Under the pieces are notes generated by a model. The model had not been told where the DNA came from. It did no database searches and worked only from the letters and a program-made list of their open reading frames with translations. The translations under genes were made by a program, and so were the position numbers. Source: Mariniphaga sp964540165 (lineage in GTDB: Bacteria; Bacteroidota; Bacteroidia; Bacteroidales; Prolixibacteraceae). From it: 17,809 nt of DNA. Of the stretch, positions 8,484 to 15,420 are shown piece by piece; the first letter of the stretch is position 1; the number at the start of each line of letters is the position of its first letter. Where the stretch lies: NCBI GenBank assembly GCA_964540165.1, contig CAZILU010000058.1, forward strand, positions 1-17,809. The letters run 5' to 3'.

Positions 8484-9377
8484 TTGGGTCATAACCATCA
8501 ACATACAGCTCAGGTAACCCACCGGCGGGCCTTTGCCATAGGCATTGGATTAAACATCCTGTTTGTACTATTGGAGGTGTTCTATGGGTTGACAGCCAAC
8601 TCCTCTGCGCTGTTGGCCGATGCCGGACACAATGCCAGTGATGTGCTGGGATTGGCTTTTGCGTGGGCGGCGGCCTGGATGGCAACCATCAAACCGCGGG
8701 GAAATTACACGTATGGATTGCGGAAAACCACCATTCTGGTTTCGATTCTGAACGCCCTGCTACTCTTTGGCGCCGTTACGGCCATTGGCTGGGATGCCAT
8801 CGAAAAACTTCAGAACCCGCAGCCTGTGGGTGGCAAACAGATCATCGTCGTTGCCGCCATCGGCGTGGTTATCAACACCCTGACCGCCCTGCTCTTCATC
8901 AAAGGACAAAAGCACGATCTGAACATTCGCGGGGCATTTTTACATATGGCAGCCGATGCAGCGGTGTCGCTGGGCGTGGTTCTCTCGGGGGTGCTTATCC
9001 TGACCACCGGCAAACAGTGGATCGACCCGGTCATGAGCTTCATCATCATAGCCGTGATCCTTTGGGGCACCTGGCAACTCTTCTCCGACTCAGTGAACCT
9101 GGCCCTCGATGCCGTACCTAAAAATATTGACCTTGAACAGGTACGCCGGTTCATCGAATCACAACCCGGCGTGGTGAACCTGCACGACCTTCACATATGG
9201 GCTATGAGCACAACGCAGGTAGCCCTGACAGCCCATCTGGTGATGCCCGATGGAGTTAGTGACGCTTTCATTACCGCTCTTCAGAAAGAGCTGAAAGCGC
9301 ATTTCAATATCGGACACACCACCTTTCAAATTGAAAAGAGAAACCTGCAGCATAGTTGTGGAACTCGTTGCATTTAA
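8484..9377 (+). CDS. Cation diffusion facilitator (zinc/cadmium-type efflux protein)
   Basis: This 297-residue inner-membrane antiporter exports divalent metal in exchange for protons. The N-terminus MGHNHQH is the His-rich start typical of CzcD/ZnT-like members. Six membrane segments can be followed between about residues 17 and 205. The transport site is H49-x3-D53 (AGHNASD) in TM2 and H154-x3-D158 (HMAAD) in TM5, an HD-HD set associated in the family with zinc preference. The soluble C-terminal domain (about 210-287) carries NLHDLHIWAMS, and the protein ends with HSCGTRCI, whose Cys pair could bind metal. The start is TTG at 8484: the frame is closed upstream at 8463 (TAA), the first internal ATG is at codon 66 and would remove two helices, and the TTG places GHNHQH as expected. 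It is the first gene of a unit with the hemerythrin gene (14-bp gap). Confidence 0.93.
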   Translation: MGHNHQHTAQVTHRRAFAIGIGLNILFVLLEVFYGLTANSSALLADAGHNASDVLGLAFAWAAAWMATIKPRGNYTYGLRKTTILVSILNALLLFGAVTAIGWDAIEKLQNPQPVGGKQIIVVAAIGVVINTLTALLFIKGQKHDLNIRGAFLHMAADAAVSLGVVLSGVLILTTGKQWIDPVMSFIIIAVILWGTWQLFSDSVNLALDAVPKNIDLEQVRRFIESQPGVVNLHDLHIWAMSTTQVALTAHLVMPDGVSDAFITALQKELKAHFNIGHTTFQIEKRNLQHSCGTRCI

Positions 9378-9391
9378 AAAGAGGCAAAAAA

Positions 9392-10123
9392 ATGATGCAA
9401 TTCAAAGAAAACGACAAACTACACGATCTGATCGATCAGGACTACCACNNNNNNNNNNACCTGTTGCCAGTGTTAAACCGGTTTGGCATCAAATTAGGGA
9501 TCAGAGACAAAACCATCGCTGAAATTTGCAGGGAGCAAAAAATCAACCCCTCCTTTTTCCTGGCCATCGTCAATACCTTTCATAACAAAGCCTATTTTCC
9601 AAAGGAAGAGCTGCTCACCTGCGCACCGAAAGAGATTGTTTTGTACCTGCAACAGACCCATCAATACTACTTCCGGTATGTGGTCCCCAAACTTGATCAT
9701 CTGCTGGAGCAGATGATACAAAGCAGCACACCCGGATTTCAGGGACTTCGAATGGTTGACACCTTCTATAAAAAATATAAAAAAGAACTTCAACAACACA
9801 TTGATTTCGAAGAGGAACAGGTATTTCCATACGTCTTAAAGCTGATATCCTCAGGAGCTCCGGATCCTGAATTTACCATACGCTCGTTTGAAAAAGAGCA
9901 CTCCAACGTGGAGGAGAAACTGAACGACCTGAGAAACCTGATAATCAAATACATTGAACCGGAGTACGATGAAAATGCATGCAACGAGTTTTTGCTTACC
10001 CTGGCACTGTTTGAAAAGGATTTGGAGGATCATGGCCGCATTGAAGATAAGATCCTGATCCCCCTGGTGCTGGAGATTGAAAAAAGATCGGAAAACAGAA
10101 ATTCAACAGCGCCGGAAAGCTAA
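9392..10123 (+). CDS. Hemerythrin-domain protein with ScdA/RIC-like N-terminus (interrupted by Ns)
   Basis: This is probably a di-iron protein of the RIC/YtfE/ScdA type, known for repair of iron-sulfur clusters after nitrosative or oxidative damage in the cytoplasm. Counting the four unknown residues it has 243 residues. The N-terminal 60 (HDLI to IVNTF) resemble the short ScdA_N/DUF542-like helical domain, though its diagnostic Cys pair is absent. The hemerythrin-like part carries all the positions expected from E. coli YtfE: H90, H103, H136-x3-E140 (HIDFE), H170 (EHSNVEE) and H214-x3-E218 (HGRIE). I chose the ATG at 9392 (MMQFKEN), 14 bp after the CDF stop and preceded by AGAGG; the frame opens 12 codons earlier, but that would overlap the CDF gene. 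The LuxR gene follows after 24 bp, a pairing I recall from other Bacteroidota, so the regulator may respond to the same stress. Confidence 0.85.
   Translation: MMQFKENDKLHDLIDQDYHXXXXLLPVLNRFGIKLGIRDKTIAEICREQKINPSFFLAIVNTFHNKAYFPKEELLTCAPKEIVLYLQQTHQYYFRYVVPKLDHLLEQMIQSSTPGFQGLRMVDTFYKKYKKELQQHIDFEEEQVFPYVLKLISSGAPDPEFTIRSFEKEHSNVEEKLNDLRNLIIKYIEPEYDENACNEFLLTLALFEKDLEDHGRIEDKILIPLVLEIEKRSENRNSTAPES
9449..9458. other. Ten-N assembly gap inside the hemerythrin gene
   Basis: Ten unresolved bases lie in codons 20-23 of the hemerythrin gene. The left side ends in ...TACCAC and the right begins ACCTG, so AC occurs at both edges. Dropping the Ns and one AC removes exactly 12 nt, keeps the frame and gives DYHLLPVLNRFG, which is how I would expect this N-terminal helix to read. 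The gap may therefore be a placeholder for an overlap and not missing sequence. Confidence 0.9.
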
Positions 10124-10147
10124 TCCCCGGAAGAAGAGATCAACACA

Positions 10148-10750
10148 ATGAACAGAAGGATATTCGTCATACACGCTTCGGAAATCATCAGGAGAGGATT
10201 GCTGGCCATGTTACGCAACTACTTCAATGTTGAAATCACCCTCCTTGATAACAGCGCCCAGCTCAAGGGATTTTGTGACCTCGAAGATCAGGACATTGTG
10301 ATCATAGACGAAAATCACACCACCGAAAAAACGAAGGAGTTCATTCAACTGAACAAGAAAAACCGGGTGAAGTGGATTGCCTTTCTGGAAAACCACCTGG
10401 CGTTGGCCGAGCCCCTGCCCTTTTGTAAATTTTACATCACGATGCAAACCGATGGACTGCAGCTACAGAAGATGATAGCCCGGTGCTGGGACAGCACGCG
10501 GAGGCTGCCCCGTCAAACCGGCAGTGAGGAGCTTACGGCCCGTGAAAAAGATGTACTCCGCCTCGTGGCTCTGGGCCATCCCAATAAGGCTATCGCCGAA
10601 ATACTCTTCATCAGCGTCCATACCGTTATATCCCATCGCAAAAACATCACCGAAAAGACCGGGATTAAGTCGATCTCAGGACTAACCGTCTTTGCCATCC
10701 TGAATAACCTGATCGATGCAACGTCAATCAATCCGGAAGATTTAATCTGA
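10148..10750 (+). CDS. LuxR/NarL-type transcriptional regulator with degenerate receiver
   Basis: This 200-residue DNA-binding regulator has a C-terminal LuxR helix-turn-helix at about residues 127-190, with the signature ELTAREKDVLRLVALGHPNK, then AIAEILFISVHTVISHRKNI. The N-terminal 115 residues look like a response-regulator receiver: a strand (RIFVIHASEIIRRGLL) and an Asp at position 54 (IVIIDEN) where phosphorylation would occur. The acidic pair that normally binds magnesium after the first strand is replaced by HASE, and no clear Thr/Lys switch pair is visible. It may therefore work without phosphorylation. It is the last gene of the CDF-hemerythrin-LuxR unit, 24 bp after the hemerythrin stop, and lies directly upstream of the porin gene, whose promoter region has inverted repeats. 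No sensor kinase is in the window. Confidence 0.88.
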   Translation: MNRRIFVIHASEIIRRGLLAMLRNYFNVEITLLDNSAQLKGFCDLEDQDIVIIDENHTTEKTKEFIQLNKKNRVKWIAFLENHLALAEPLPFCKFYITMQTDGLQLQKMIARCWDSTRRLPRQTGSEELTAREKDVLRLVALGHPNKAIAEILFISVHTVISHRKNITEKTGIKSISGLTVFAILNNLIDATSINPEDLI

Positions 10751-10785
10751 AAAATCACCATTTTTAGGGATTTCGCACCCCCTGC

Positions 10786-10839
10786 CATTCCGTTACTTTT
10801 GCCGGAGTAATTTATAATCGTTGATGTATGAACGGAATG
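10786..10839. repeat. Perfect 9-bp inverted repeat flanking the porin promoter
   Basis: CATTCCGTT (10786-10794) and AACGGAATG (10831-10839) are exact reverse complements separated by 36 bp. The left arm touches the proposed -7 octamer at 10794, and the right arm lies about 23 bp after the expected start site. Paired operator half-sites or a leader stem are both possible. A chance origin is less likely for a 9-bp exact match in so short a region, but cannot be excluded. Confidence 0.5.
10794..10801 (+). promoter_or_regulatory. Candidate porin promoter (TACTTTTG octamer)
   Basis: TACTTTTG matches TAnnTTTG. At 10771-10774, 19 bp upstream, TTTC is one base from the TTTG -33 element. The expected start site near 10808 gives a leader of about 118 nt that contains the palindrome at 10870-10888. 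Confidence 0.55.
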
Positions 10840-10869
10840 AAACGCTTTAATATGACGCACAACCCTAAA

Positions 10870-10888
10870 TTCCCGGTTAAACCGGGAA
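10870..10888. promoter_or_regulatory. Perfect 19-bp palindrome in the porin leader
   Basis: TTCCCGGTT-A-AACCGGGAA is a perfect dyad (9-bp arms, 1-bp centre) ending 37 bp before the porin ATG. As RNA it would form a 7-bp stem with a UUAAA loop. No T-run follows, so it is not an intrinsic terminator. It could be an operator, possibly for the regulator just upstream, or an mRNA-stability or translation-control hairpin. Confidence 0.55.
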
Positions 10889-10925
10889 GTGGCCATCAAC
10901 AGCTTTTATCCATAAACCCATTAAA

Positions 10926-12131
10926 ATGAAACAGTTAATTCTATTTGCTCTTCTTTTTACATTCTCCATCCATTCGATGTCACAGACAGATTCACTTCCG
11001 GGAAATCTCTATTTCAATGTGGCCGAACGGTTACTGCACACCGACGGGAACCTGAAAATTGGTGGTTACGGTGGCATCCATTACAATCAAACCCTGGATT
11101 CCGATATCAGGTATAACGGTAAAATGGACGTTCACCGTTTTATTATGTTGTTAGGGTACAGCTTTAGCAACCGCACCCAGTTCATCTCCGAAATTGAATT
11201 TGAACATGTCCAGGAGGTTTACATCGAACAGGCTTTCCTGCAGCATAAGATCAACAACGTTATCAACTTCAGGGCCGGATTGATGCTCACGCCAATGGGC
11301 ATTACCAACGAGTACCATGAGCCCAACCTGTTTCGCGGCGTGGAGCGACCGCTGCTGGATACGCACCTGACGCCCACCACCTGGCGGGAGATCGGCGCCG
11401 GATTCATGGGATACGTACTGCCGGTTTCACTCAAATACCAGGTATATCTGATGAACGGTTTTAAAAGCTATGATGGCAAAGCGTTGTTGGGGGGTCAGGG
11501 TTTTCGCAGCGCCCGGCAGAAAGGAGCCGAAAGCATCATCAGCTCTCCCAACCTATCCGGGAAACTGGAGTATTTCGGCATTCGCGGACTGAACCTGGGA
11601 GCATCCTTCTACGGTGGAAAAACCCAGAGCTCCCTGTATCATGGCATTGACAAAACAGATCAGGCAGCCCTGACTGTTGCCGACTCCTCCGTGGTAGGCA
11701 TTACCATGCTGGGCCTCGATGCCCGGTATTCAATAAAAGGCCTTCAGCTGAAGGGTCAGTACTACTACGCAGCACTGAATAACACCCTTGAATACAATCA
11801 CTTTACAGCAAAAACCGGTGGCACTCCCAACGATTTGGGGAGCTCCCTCACCGGATACTACCTTGAAGCGGGTTATAACCTGTTCAGACACCTTCCCCGG
11901 GTTCAATCGCAGCTTGTCCCCTTTATTCGTTACGAAAAGTGGAATACACAAAACGGAATGGCCGGCGGATTAGCCCTGAATAAGGCATACGACAAACAAG
12001 CCATTATTGGCGGACTGGAATGGGAAATGGCGCAGGGAGCGCTGCTGAAAGCTGATATGCAGTTCGTCAAATCGGCAGCCGACAACGCCTATTTAAAAAC
12101 GTTCAATGCAGGGGTGGGTATCATGTTTTAA
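10926..12131 (+). CDS. Porin-like outer-membrane beta-barrel protein
   Basis: This 401-residue protein has a signal peptide at residues 1-20 (MKQLILFALLFTFSIHSMSQ). A barrel follows, with regularly spaced amphipathic strands (KIGGYGGIHYNQ, RFIMLLGYSFSN, QFISEIEFEHVQ) and a C-terminal GVGIMF. The central segment FRAGLMLTPMGITNEYHEP followed by LFRGVERP and TTWREIGAGFMG (about residues 114-164) is a conserved-looking feature that I associate with porins of the phosphate-selective (OprO/OprP-like) superfamily. Such a protein would form a diffusion channel for small solutes; the substrate cannot be read from the sequence. It has its own candidate promoter 125-132 bp upstream, so it may be transcribed separately from the regulator gene. 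The FMN-binding gene follows after 141 bp. Confidence 0.82.
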   Translation: MKQLILFALLFTFSIHSMSQTDSLPGNLYFNVAERLLHTDGNLKIGGYGGIHYNQTLDSDIRYNGKMDVHRFIMLLGYSFSNRTQFISEIEFEHVQEVYIEQAFLQHKINNVINFRAGLMLTPMGITNEYHEPNLFRGVERPLLDTHLTPTTWREIGAGFMGYVLPVSLKYQVYLMNGFKSYDGKALLGGQGFRSARQKGAESIISSPNLSGKLEYFGIRGLNLGASFYGGKTQSSLYHGIDKTDQAALTVADSSVVGITMLGLDARYSIKGLQLKGQYYYAALNNTLEYNHFTAKTGGTPNDLGSSLTGYYLEAGYNLFRHLPRVQSQLVPFIRYEKWNTQNGMAGGLALNKAYDKQAIIGGLEWEMAQGALLKADMQFVKSAADNAYLKTFNAGVGIMF

Positions 12132-12272
12132 GATGCTGCTCCTTCGTTTCATAAACGACCTGAAGCGTACATGACGATTGATGACGCAATCCACTACGAT
12201 TAAAATGCACGCGAGTTCCATCTCATACCATAGAAAACAAACAATTTTAATGATGTAAAAAAATCGTTGCCA

Positions 12273-12839
12273 ATGCGAATCCCTGTTTTTTTTCTCATGA
12301 TGCTCTCTGCTCTTCTTTCGACAGGACAAGAGCTAACCGGAGAGTTGCCAAAGCCGGTGGAACGAATGCTGAAAAGCAGTTTTGCATCGAGATCGATTGA
12401 GCTGACGGATCTCTCCTCCGAAATGCAGGCACTTCCGGGTGATCATTTTCTGTTGGTTCATCAGGAAAAATCCGTACAACCTGAGGGATACCTGCATATG
12501 GGCCGGGTTAAGACCTGCCGTGCCGGTGGATGCTCCGCGCCGGGATCAGTAGCCCCCGGAGAGGAGAGTGAATATTTCGATTACGCGATCATTTTCAGTC
12601 CCGACTTCAGGGTTAATGCCGTGAAAATCTACAACTACCAGGCAAGCCATGGACATGAAATTGCTGCCGCAGGGTGGCTCCGGCAGTTTGAGGGTTTCGG
12701 CTCCGGAAACCGGCTGGAAGTTGGAAAAAACATTGATGCTATTTCCGGTGCCACCATCTCAGCGATGGCCATCACAAGCGATATTCAGCTAAAAACCCAA
12801 CTGCTTGAGGAGGCGATGAAAAAGATCGCTGAAAAATAG
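12273..12839 (+). CDS. Secreted FMN-binding-domain protein
   Basis: This 188-residue protein has a signal peptide (MRIPVFFLMMLSALLSTGQ). Its C-terminal half is an FMN_bind-type domain of the NqrC/RnfG kind: FDYAIIFSPDFRVNAVKIYN (about 102-121), YQASHGHEI, then GKNIDAISGATIS (151-163). In this family the Thr of SGAT (here T161) is covalently loaded with FMN by ApbE, so this is likely a periplasmic electron carrier. Before the domain is CRAGGC (C82 and C87), which is not a CxxCH haem site. No ApbE gene or membrane redox partner is in the window. The ATG at 12273 is preferred over a TTG two codons upstream because MRIP begins the signal peptide directly. No promoter octamer is visible in the 141-bp gap, so read-through from the porin gene is plausible. 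Confidence 0.83.
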   Translation: MRIPVFFLMMLSALLSTGQELTGELPKPVERMLKSSFASRSIELTDLSSEMQALPGDHFLLVHQEKSVQPEGYLHMGRVKTCRAGGCSAPGSVAPGEESEYFDYAIIFSPDFRVNAVKIYNYQASHGHEIAAAGWLRQFEGFGSGNRLEVGKNIDAISGATISAMAITSDIQLKTQLLEEAMKKIAEK

Positions 12840-12848
12840 AGATCCGAA

Positions 12849-12864
12849 CCGGGCCTGTCCCCGG
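12849..12864. terminator. Possible shared hairpin between convergent genes
   Basis: CCGGG and CCCGG enclose CCTGTC, in the 26 bp between the stop codons of the FMN-binding gene and fabD. It is GC-rich but lacks a T-run on either strand, so it is a weak terminator candidate supported mainly by position. Confidence 0.3.
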
Positions 12865-12865
12865 C

Positions 12866-13753
12866 TTATCCTTCCAGGGTATCAATTCCAAAGGTCTCCA
12901 TGGCACGATCAACCTTTTTAACCAGTCCCTGCAGCACTTTACCGGGACCAATCTCCGTAAAGGAGCGTGCGCCGTCAGCGATCATCTTCTGAACCGTCTG
13001 GGTCCAGCGAACCGGTCCGGTCAGCTGGGCAATCAGGTTCTGCCTGATCACCGAAGGATCGGTAACAGGGCTGGCCGTCACGTTCTGATAAACCGGACAC
13101 ACCGGCTGGTTAAACCGGGTGGCTTCAATAGCGGCGGCAAGCTCTTCCCGCGCCGGTTCCATCAATGGAGAGTGAAAGGCACCGCCGACAGGCAGCCTGA
13201 TGGCGCGTTTGGCTCCCTTTTCAGTCAACAGTTCACACGCCCTCTCCACACCGCTCACGGTACCAGAGATAACCAGCTGCCCCGGACAATTGTAGTTGGC
13301 AGCCACCACAATATCATCGATGGACTGGCATACCTCCTCCACTACGAGGTCATCCAAACCAACAATGGCAGCCATTGTTGAAGGCTCCGACTCACAGGCT
13401 TTCTGCATCGCCATGGCACGCTTCGAAACCAGCGTCAATCCGTCCTCAAACGTCAACGCACCGGCTGCTACCAGCGCCGAGAACTCCCCCAGCGAATGAC
13501 CGGCTGCCATATCAGGCGCAAAATCCTTCAGCGACTTAGCTAACAGTACCGAATGAAGAAAAATGGCCGGCTGGGTTACCCGGGTCTGCTTCAAATCGTC
13601 GGCCGTCCCGTCAAACATAATACCGGTAATGCTGAAACCAAGAATTTCATTGGCTTTTTCAAACCGTGCGCGTGCTTCAGCATTTTGATCATACAGATCC
13701 TTTCCCATGCCGGGATATTGGGCTCCCTGTCCGGGAAATACATATGCCTTCAT
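12866..13753 (-). CDS. fabD: Malonyl-CoA:ACP transacylase
   Basis: This 295-residue cytoplasmic enzyme moves malonyl from CoA to acyl carrier protein, supplying fatty-acid elongation. Visible motifs are GQGAQ (8-12), GHSLGE with nucleophile S87, R112 in VSKRAMAM, the catalytic H194 in GGAFHSPLM, and GPVRW (246-250) plus EIGPGKVLQGL near the end. Length and motif order are normal for FabD. The start is the ATG at 13751-13753 (MKAYVFPGQG); the open frame extends 8 codons upstream but would pass over the promoter. No other fatty-acid gene is adjacent, so fabD stands alone here, with its own promoter. Confidence 0.97.
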   Translation of the reverse strand: MKAYVFPGQGAQYPGMGKDLYDQNAEARARFEKANEILGFSITGIMFDGTADDLKQTRVTQPAIFLHSVLLAKSLKDFAPDMAAGHSLGEFSALVAAGALTFEDGLTLVSKRAMAMQKACESEPSTMAAIVGLDDLVVEEVCQSIDDIVVAANYNCPGQLVISGTVSGVERACELLTEKGAKRAIRLPVGGAFHSPLMEPAREELAAAIEATRFNQPVCPVYQNVTASPVTDPSVIRQNLIAQLTGPVRWTQTVQKMIADGARSFTEIGPGKVLQGLVKKVDRAMETFGIDTLEG

Positions 13754-13776
13754 AAAATCATTTTTTAATTTCGGCA

Positions 13777-13784
13777 CAAATATA
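13777..13784 (-). promoter_or_regulatory. Candidate fabD promoter (TATATTTG octamer)
   Basis: The minus strand reads TATATTTG, an exact match to TAnnTTTG, about 24 bp before the fabD ATG. A TTG lies 16 bp upstream (plus 13801-13803), shorter than the usual spacing. The leader would be only about 17 nt. Confidence 0.6.
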
Positions 13785-13874
13785 ATCTATTTTGAAAATT
13801 CAACACAGCGGGGATTTCTGAGAAAACCGGTCAGGACAATAAATCACCATGGCAAAAAAGCAATTTTGCATCCT

Positions 13875-13910
13875 AAAAACAGCCCGGTTGATTCATTAAT
13901 ACAACCGGCT
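13875..13910 (-). terminator. Intrinsic terminator after the DUF805 gene
   Basis: The minus strand reads CCGGTTG, an 11-nt loop, CAACCGG, then GCTGTTTTT. The 7-bp GC-rich stem (plus arms 13884-13890 and 13902-13908) lies about 30 bp after the DUF805 stop and is followed closely by five T. It separates DUF805 from fabD. Confidence 0.65.
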
Positions 13911-13940
13911 TGACCGGAAAGAGATACCCGACGATCGGAA

Positions 13941-14324
13941 CTATGGTTCCACGGTATCTGCTACAGCCTTTGGATCAGGACCATACTTATTCTCTCCCAC
14001 ATTTCCGGCAGTTAAAAAGAGAACCAACAGCCAGATGGCCCCAACGAGAGGAATCAATCCGATGAGGATCATCCAGCCGCTCTTTCCAACATCGTGAAGC
14101 CTTCTGACACTGACCGCAAGGCCCGGAATGATCATGGCCAGCATGTAGATCCCGTAAATCGGACCATAACCATAGGTACCGTGAGCCAATCCGGTTATCT
14201 TATCCAGAAAAAAGGCCACAACACCAAAAATCAGATTGAACAAAAAGAACATCCAGTACTCGGTTCTTCGCGCTCTTCCGCTGAAAACGGCATACTGCTT
14301 CAACACATGCAAATACCAATTCAT
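13941..14324 (-). CDS. DUF805-family inner-membrane protein
   Basis: This 127-residue protein has family hallmarks: FSGRARRTEYWMF near the N-terminus (about 15-27), then SVRRLHDVGKSGWM (about 71-84), a hydrophobic segment containing GLIPLVGAIWLL, and GENKYGPDPK near the C-terminus. Four membrane segments are suggested, around 25-40, 57-70, 82-105 and a shorter region between. The family (YhaH/YhaI-like) is widespread in bacteria but its biochemical role is not established. It is a single gene, with a terminator on either side. A possible -7 element and a small palindrome (ATGTC-C-GACAT, 14412-14422) lie upstream. Confidence 0.9.
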   Translation of the reverse strand: MNWYLHVLKQYAVFSGRARRTEYWMFFLFNLIFGVVAFFLDKITGLAHGTYGYGPIYGIYMLAMIIPGLAVSVRRLHDVGKSGWMILIGLIPLVGAIWLLVLFLTAGNVGENKYGPDPKAVADTVEP

Positions 14325-14411
14325 AACTTTTTATTTTTAAATTCGCTGCATTTCAATTCGGCTGTCAACAAAACCATCAATCGCAGTGTATTCCGGGATT
14401 TGCATATAAGA

Positions 14412-14447
14412 ATGTCCGACATATTTTAGTTTAGGCAAATAAAGATA
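14412..14447 (-). promoter_or_regulatory. Weak promoter-like element and palindrome before DUF805
   Basis: On the minus strand TATCTTTA (plus 14440-14447) matches TAnnTTTG except for the last base. About 17 bp downstream of it is the palindrome ATGTC-C-GACAT (14412-14422), which would fall near the transcription start, a usual repressor position. Both calls are tentative. Confidence 0.3.
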
Positions 14448-14448
14448 C

Positions 14449-14470
14449 AAAAAATGGCATTTTAATGCCA
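14449..14470 (-). terminator. Intrinsic terminator after the hydrolase gene
   Basis: TGGCAT-TAAA-ATGCCA followed directly by TTTTTT on the minus strand (stem 14455-14470, T-run 14449-14454), about 55 bp after the hydrolase stop. A run of seven T on the other side (14472-14478) would let it work on the plus strand too, though no plus gene ends here. Confidence 0.75.
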
Positions 14471-14525
14471 CTTTTTTTCCATAAAACAGAAACAAAAAAT
14501 TTGAAATCAAGCAGATAAACCGGGA

Positions 14526-15365
14526 TCAGAAACTCTCCAGCCACTTTTCAGCCCAGAGAGGCCACAATTTACCTACCGCGGTATCGGACCGGAGGCCATA
14601 GCCATGCCCCCCCTCGGGCATCACATGCAACTCCACGGGGACCTTCTTCTTCCGGAGGGCCTGAGCCATCACCAGGCTGCTGTTGGTATGCCTGTCATCA
14701 TCGGTGGCAAAAAGAAACATCGGCGGTGTCTCAGCCGTAATGGTCAGTTCAGGCGTCAAGGTGCTGTCAGGCCCCTGATCGAGGTAAGCGGGATAGATCA
14801 GCATGGTAAAATCGGGTCGTGCCGAAAGCTGATCTGCAGCATCGACAGGGGGATAGGTTTGTTCCTTATAGCGGGTGCTTGCCCGGGCAGCCAGGCTGCC
14901 CCCGGCAGAGAATCCGATCACACCGGTTTTATCCGGATCGAGACCATATTTATCAGACAAGCTTCGCACCACCCGAATAGCCCGTTGCAGATCCTGAAGC
15001 GCACCGTGCTGCTTCTTCGGCACCCGGTATTGCAGGACAAAAGCGGTAATTCCCAAATGGTTAAGCCACTGGGCAATTTCGTGCCCCTCCTTGTCAAGGG
15101 CAAGAATGCCATACCCACCGCCCGGACAGACAATCACTGACGGACCGGCTGGATTAACCGCTTCAAAAACCTCCAGCACCGGATTGGTGACCTCGGCAAT
15201 GCGAAGCACATCGCCCTGGTTATTATCAGAAACCACCGCCGGTGCTTTGGCTTTCTCTTCGCCGGGAACCCGACCGGGCCATAATTCGATCATCGCTCTG
15301 TTTTGTGAATTTCCCTGAAATGCAATCGTCAAAATTAACATCAGAAATAGAAATTTGTTTGACAT
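14526..15365 (-). CDS. Secreted alpha/beta hydrolase (esterase-like)
   Basis: This 279-residue protein has a signal peptide (MSNKFLFLMLILTIAFQGNSQ). After it comes an alpha/beta hydrolase fold with the oxyanion segment CPGGGYGILA (80-89), nucleophile S153 in GFSAGG, an acid among D222-D224 (FATDDDRH) and H254 in GGHGYG. This is the pattern of the Aes/BD-FAE-like esterases, many of which remove acetyl or feruloyl groups from plant polysaccharides; the substrate here is unknown. I start at the ATG at 15363-15365 because it opens the signal peptide; the frame continues 10 codons upstream. It follows rarA after 55 bp on the same strand and ends at a good terminator. The two genes may share a transcript, though their functions look unrelated. 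Confidence 0.88.
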   Translation of the reverse strand: MSNKFLFLMLILTIAFQGNSQNRAMIELWPGRVPGEEKAKAPAVVSDNNQGDVLRIAEVTNPVLEVFEAVNPAGPSVIVCPGGGYGILALDKEGHEIAQWLNHLGITAFVLQYRVPKKQHGALQDLQRAIRVVRSLSDKYGLDPDKTGVIGFSAGGSLAARASTRYKEQTYPPVDAADQLSARPDFTMLIYPAYLDQGPDSTLTPELTITAETPPMFLFATDDDRHTNSSLVMAQALRKKKVPVELHVMPEGGHGYGLRSDTAVGKLWPLWAEKWLESF

Positions 15366-15420
15366 GGAAACGTGATTAAATGGATAAAAAGACAATATTA
15401 CATCATTTTTAAAGAAATTC

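Noticed and set aside
8663..9121. 152-codon open frame inside the CDF gene, same strand
   Set aside because: It overlaps the membrane part of a well-supported CDF protein, and the translation shows no recognisable pattern.
10870..10888. Palindrome as an intrinsic terminator of the LuxR gene
   Set aside because: It lies 120 bp after the stop, downstream of a promoter octamer, and is followed by GTGGCC, not a T-run.
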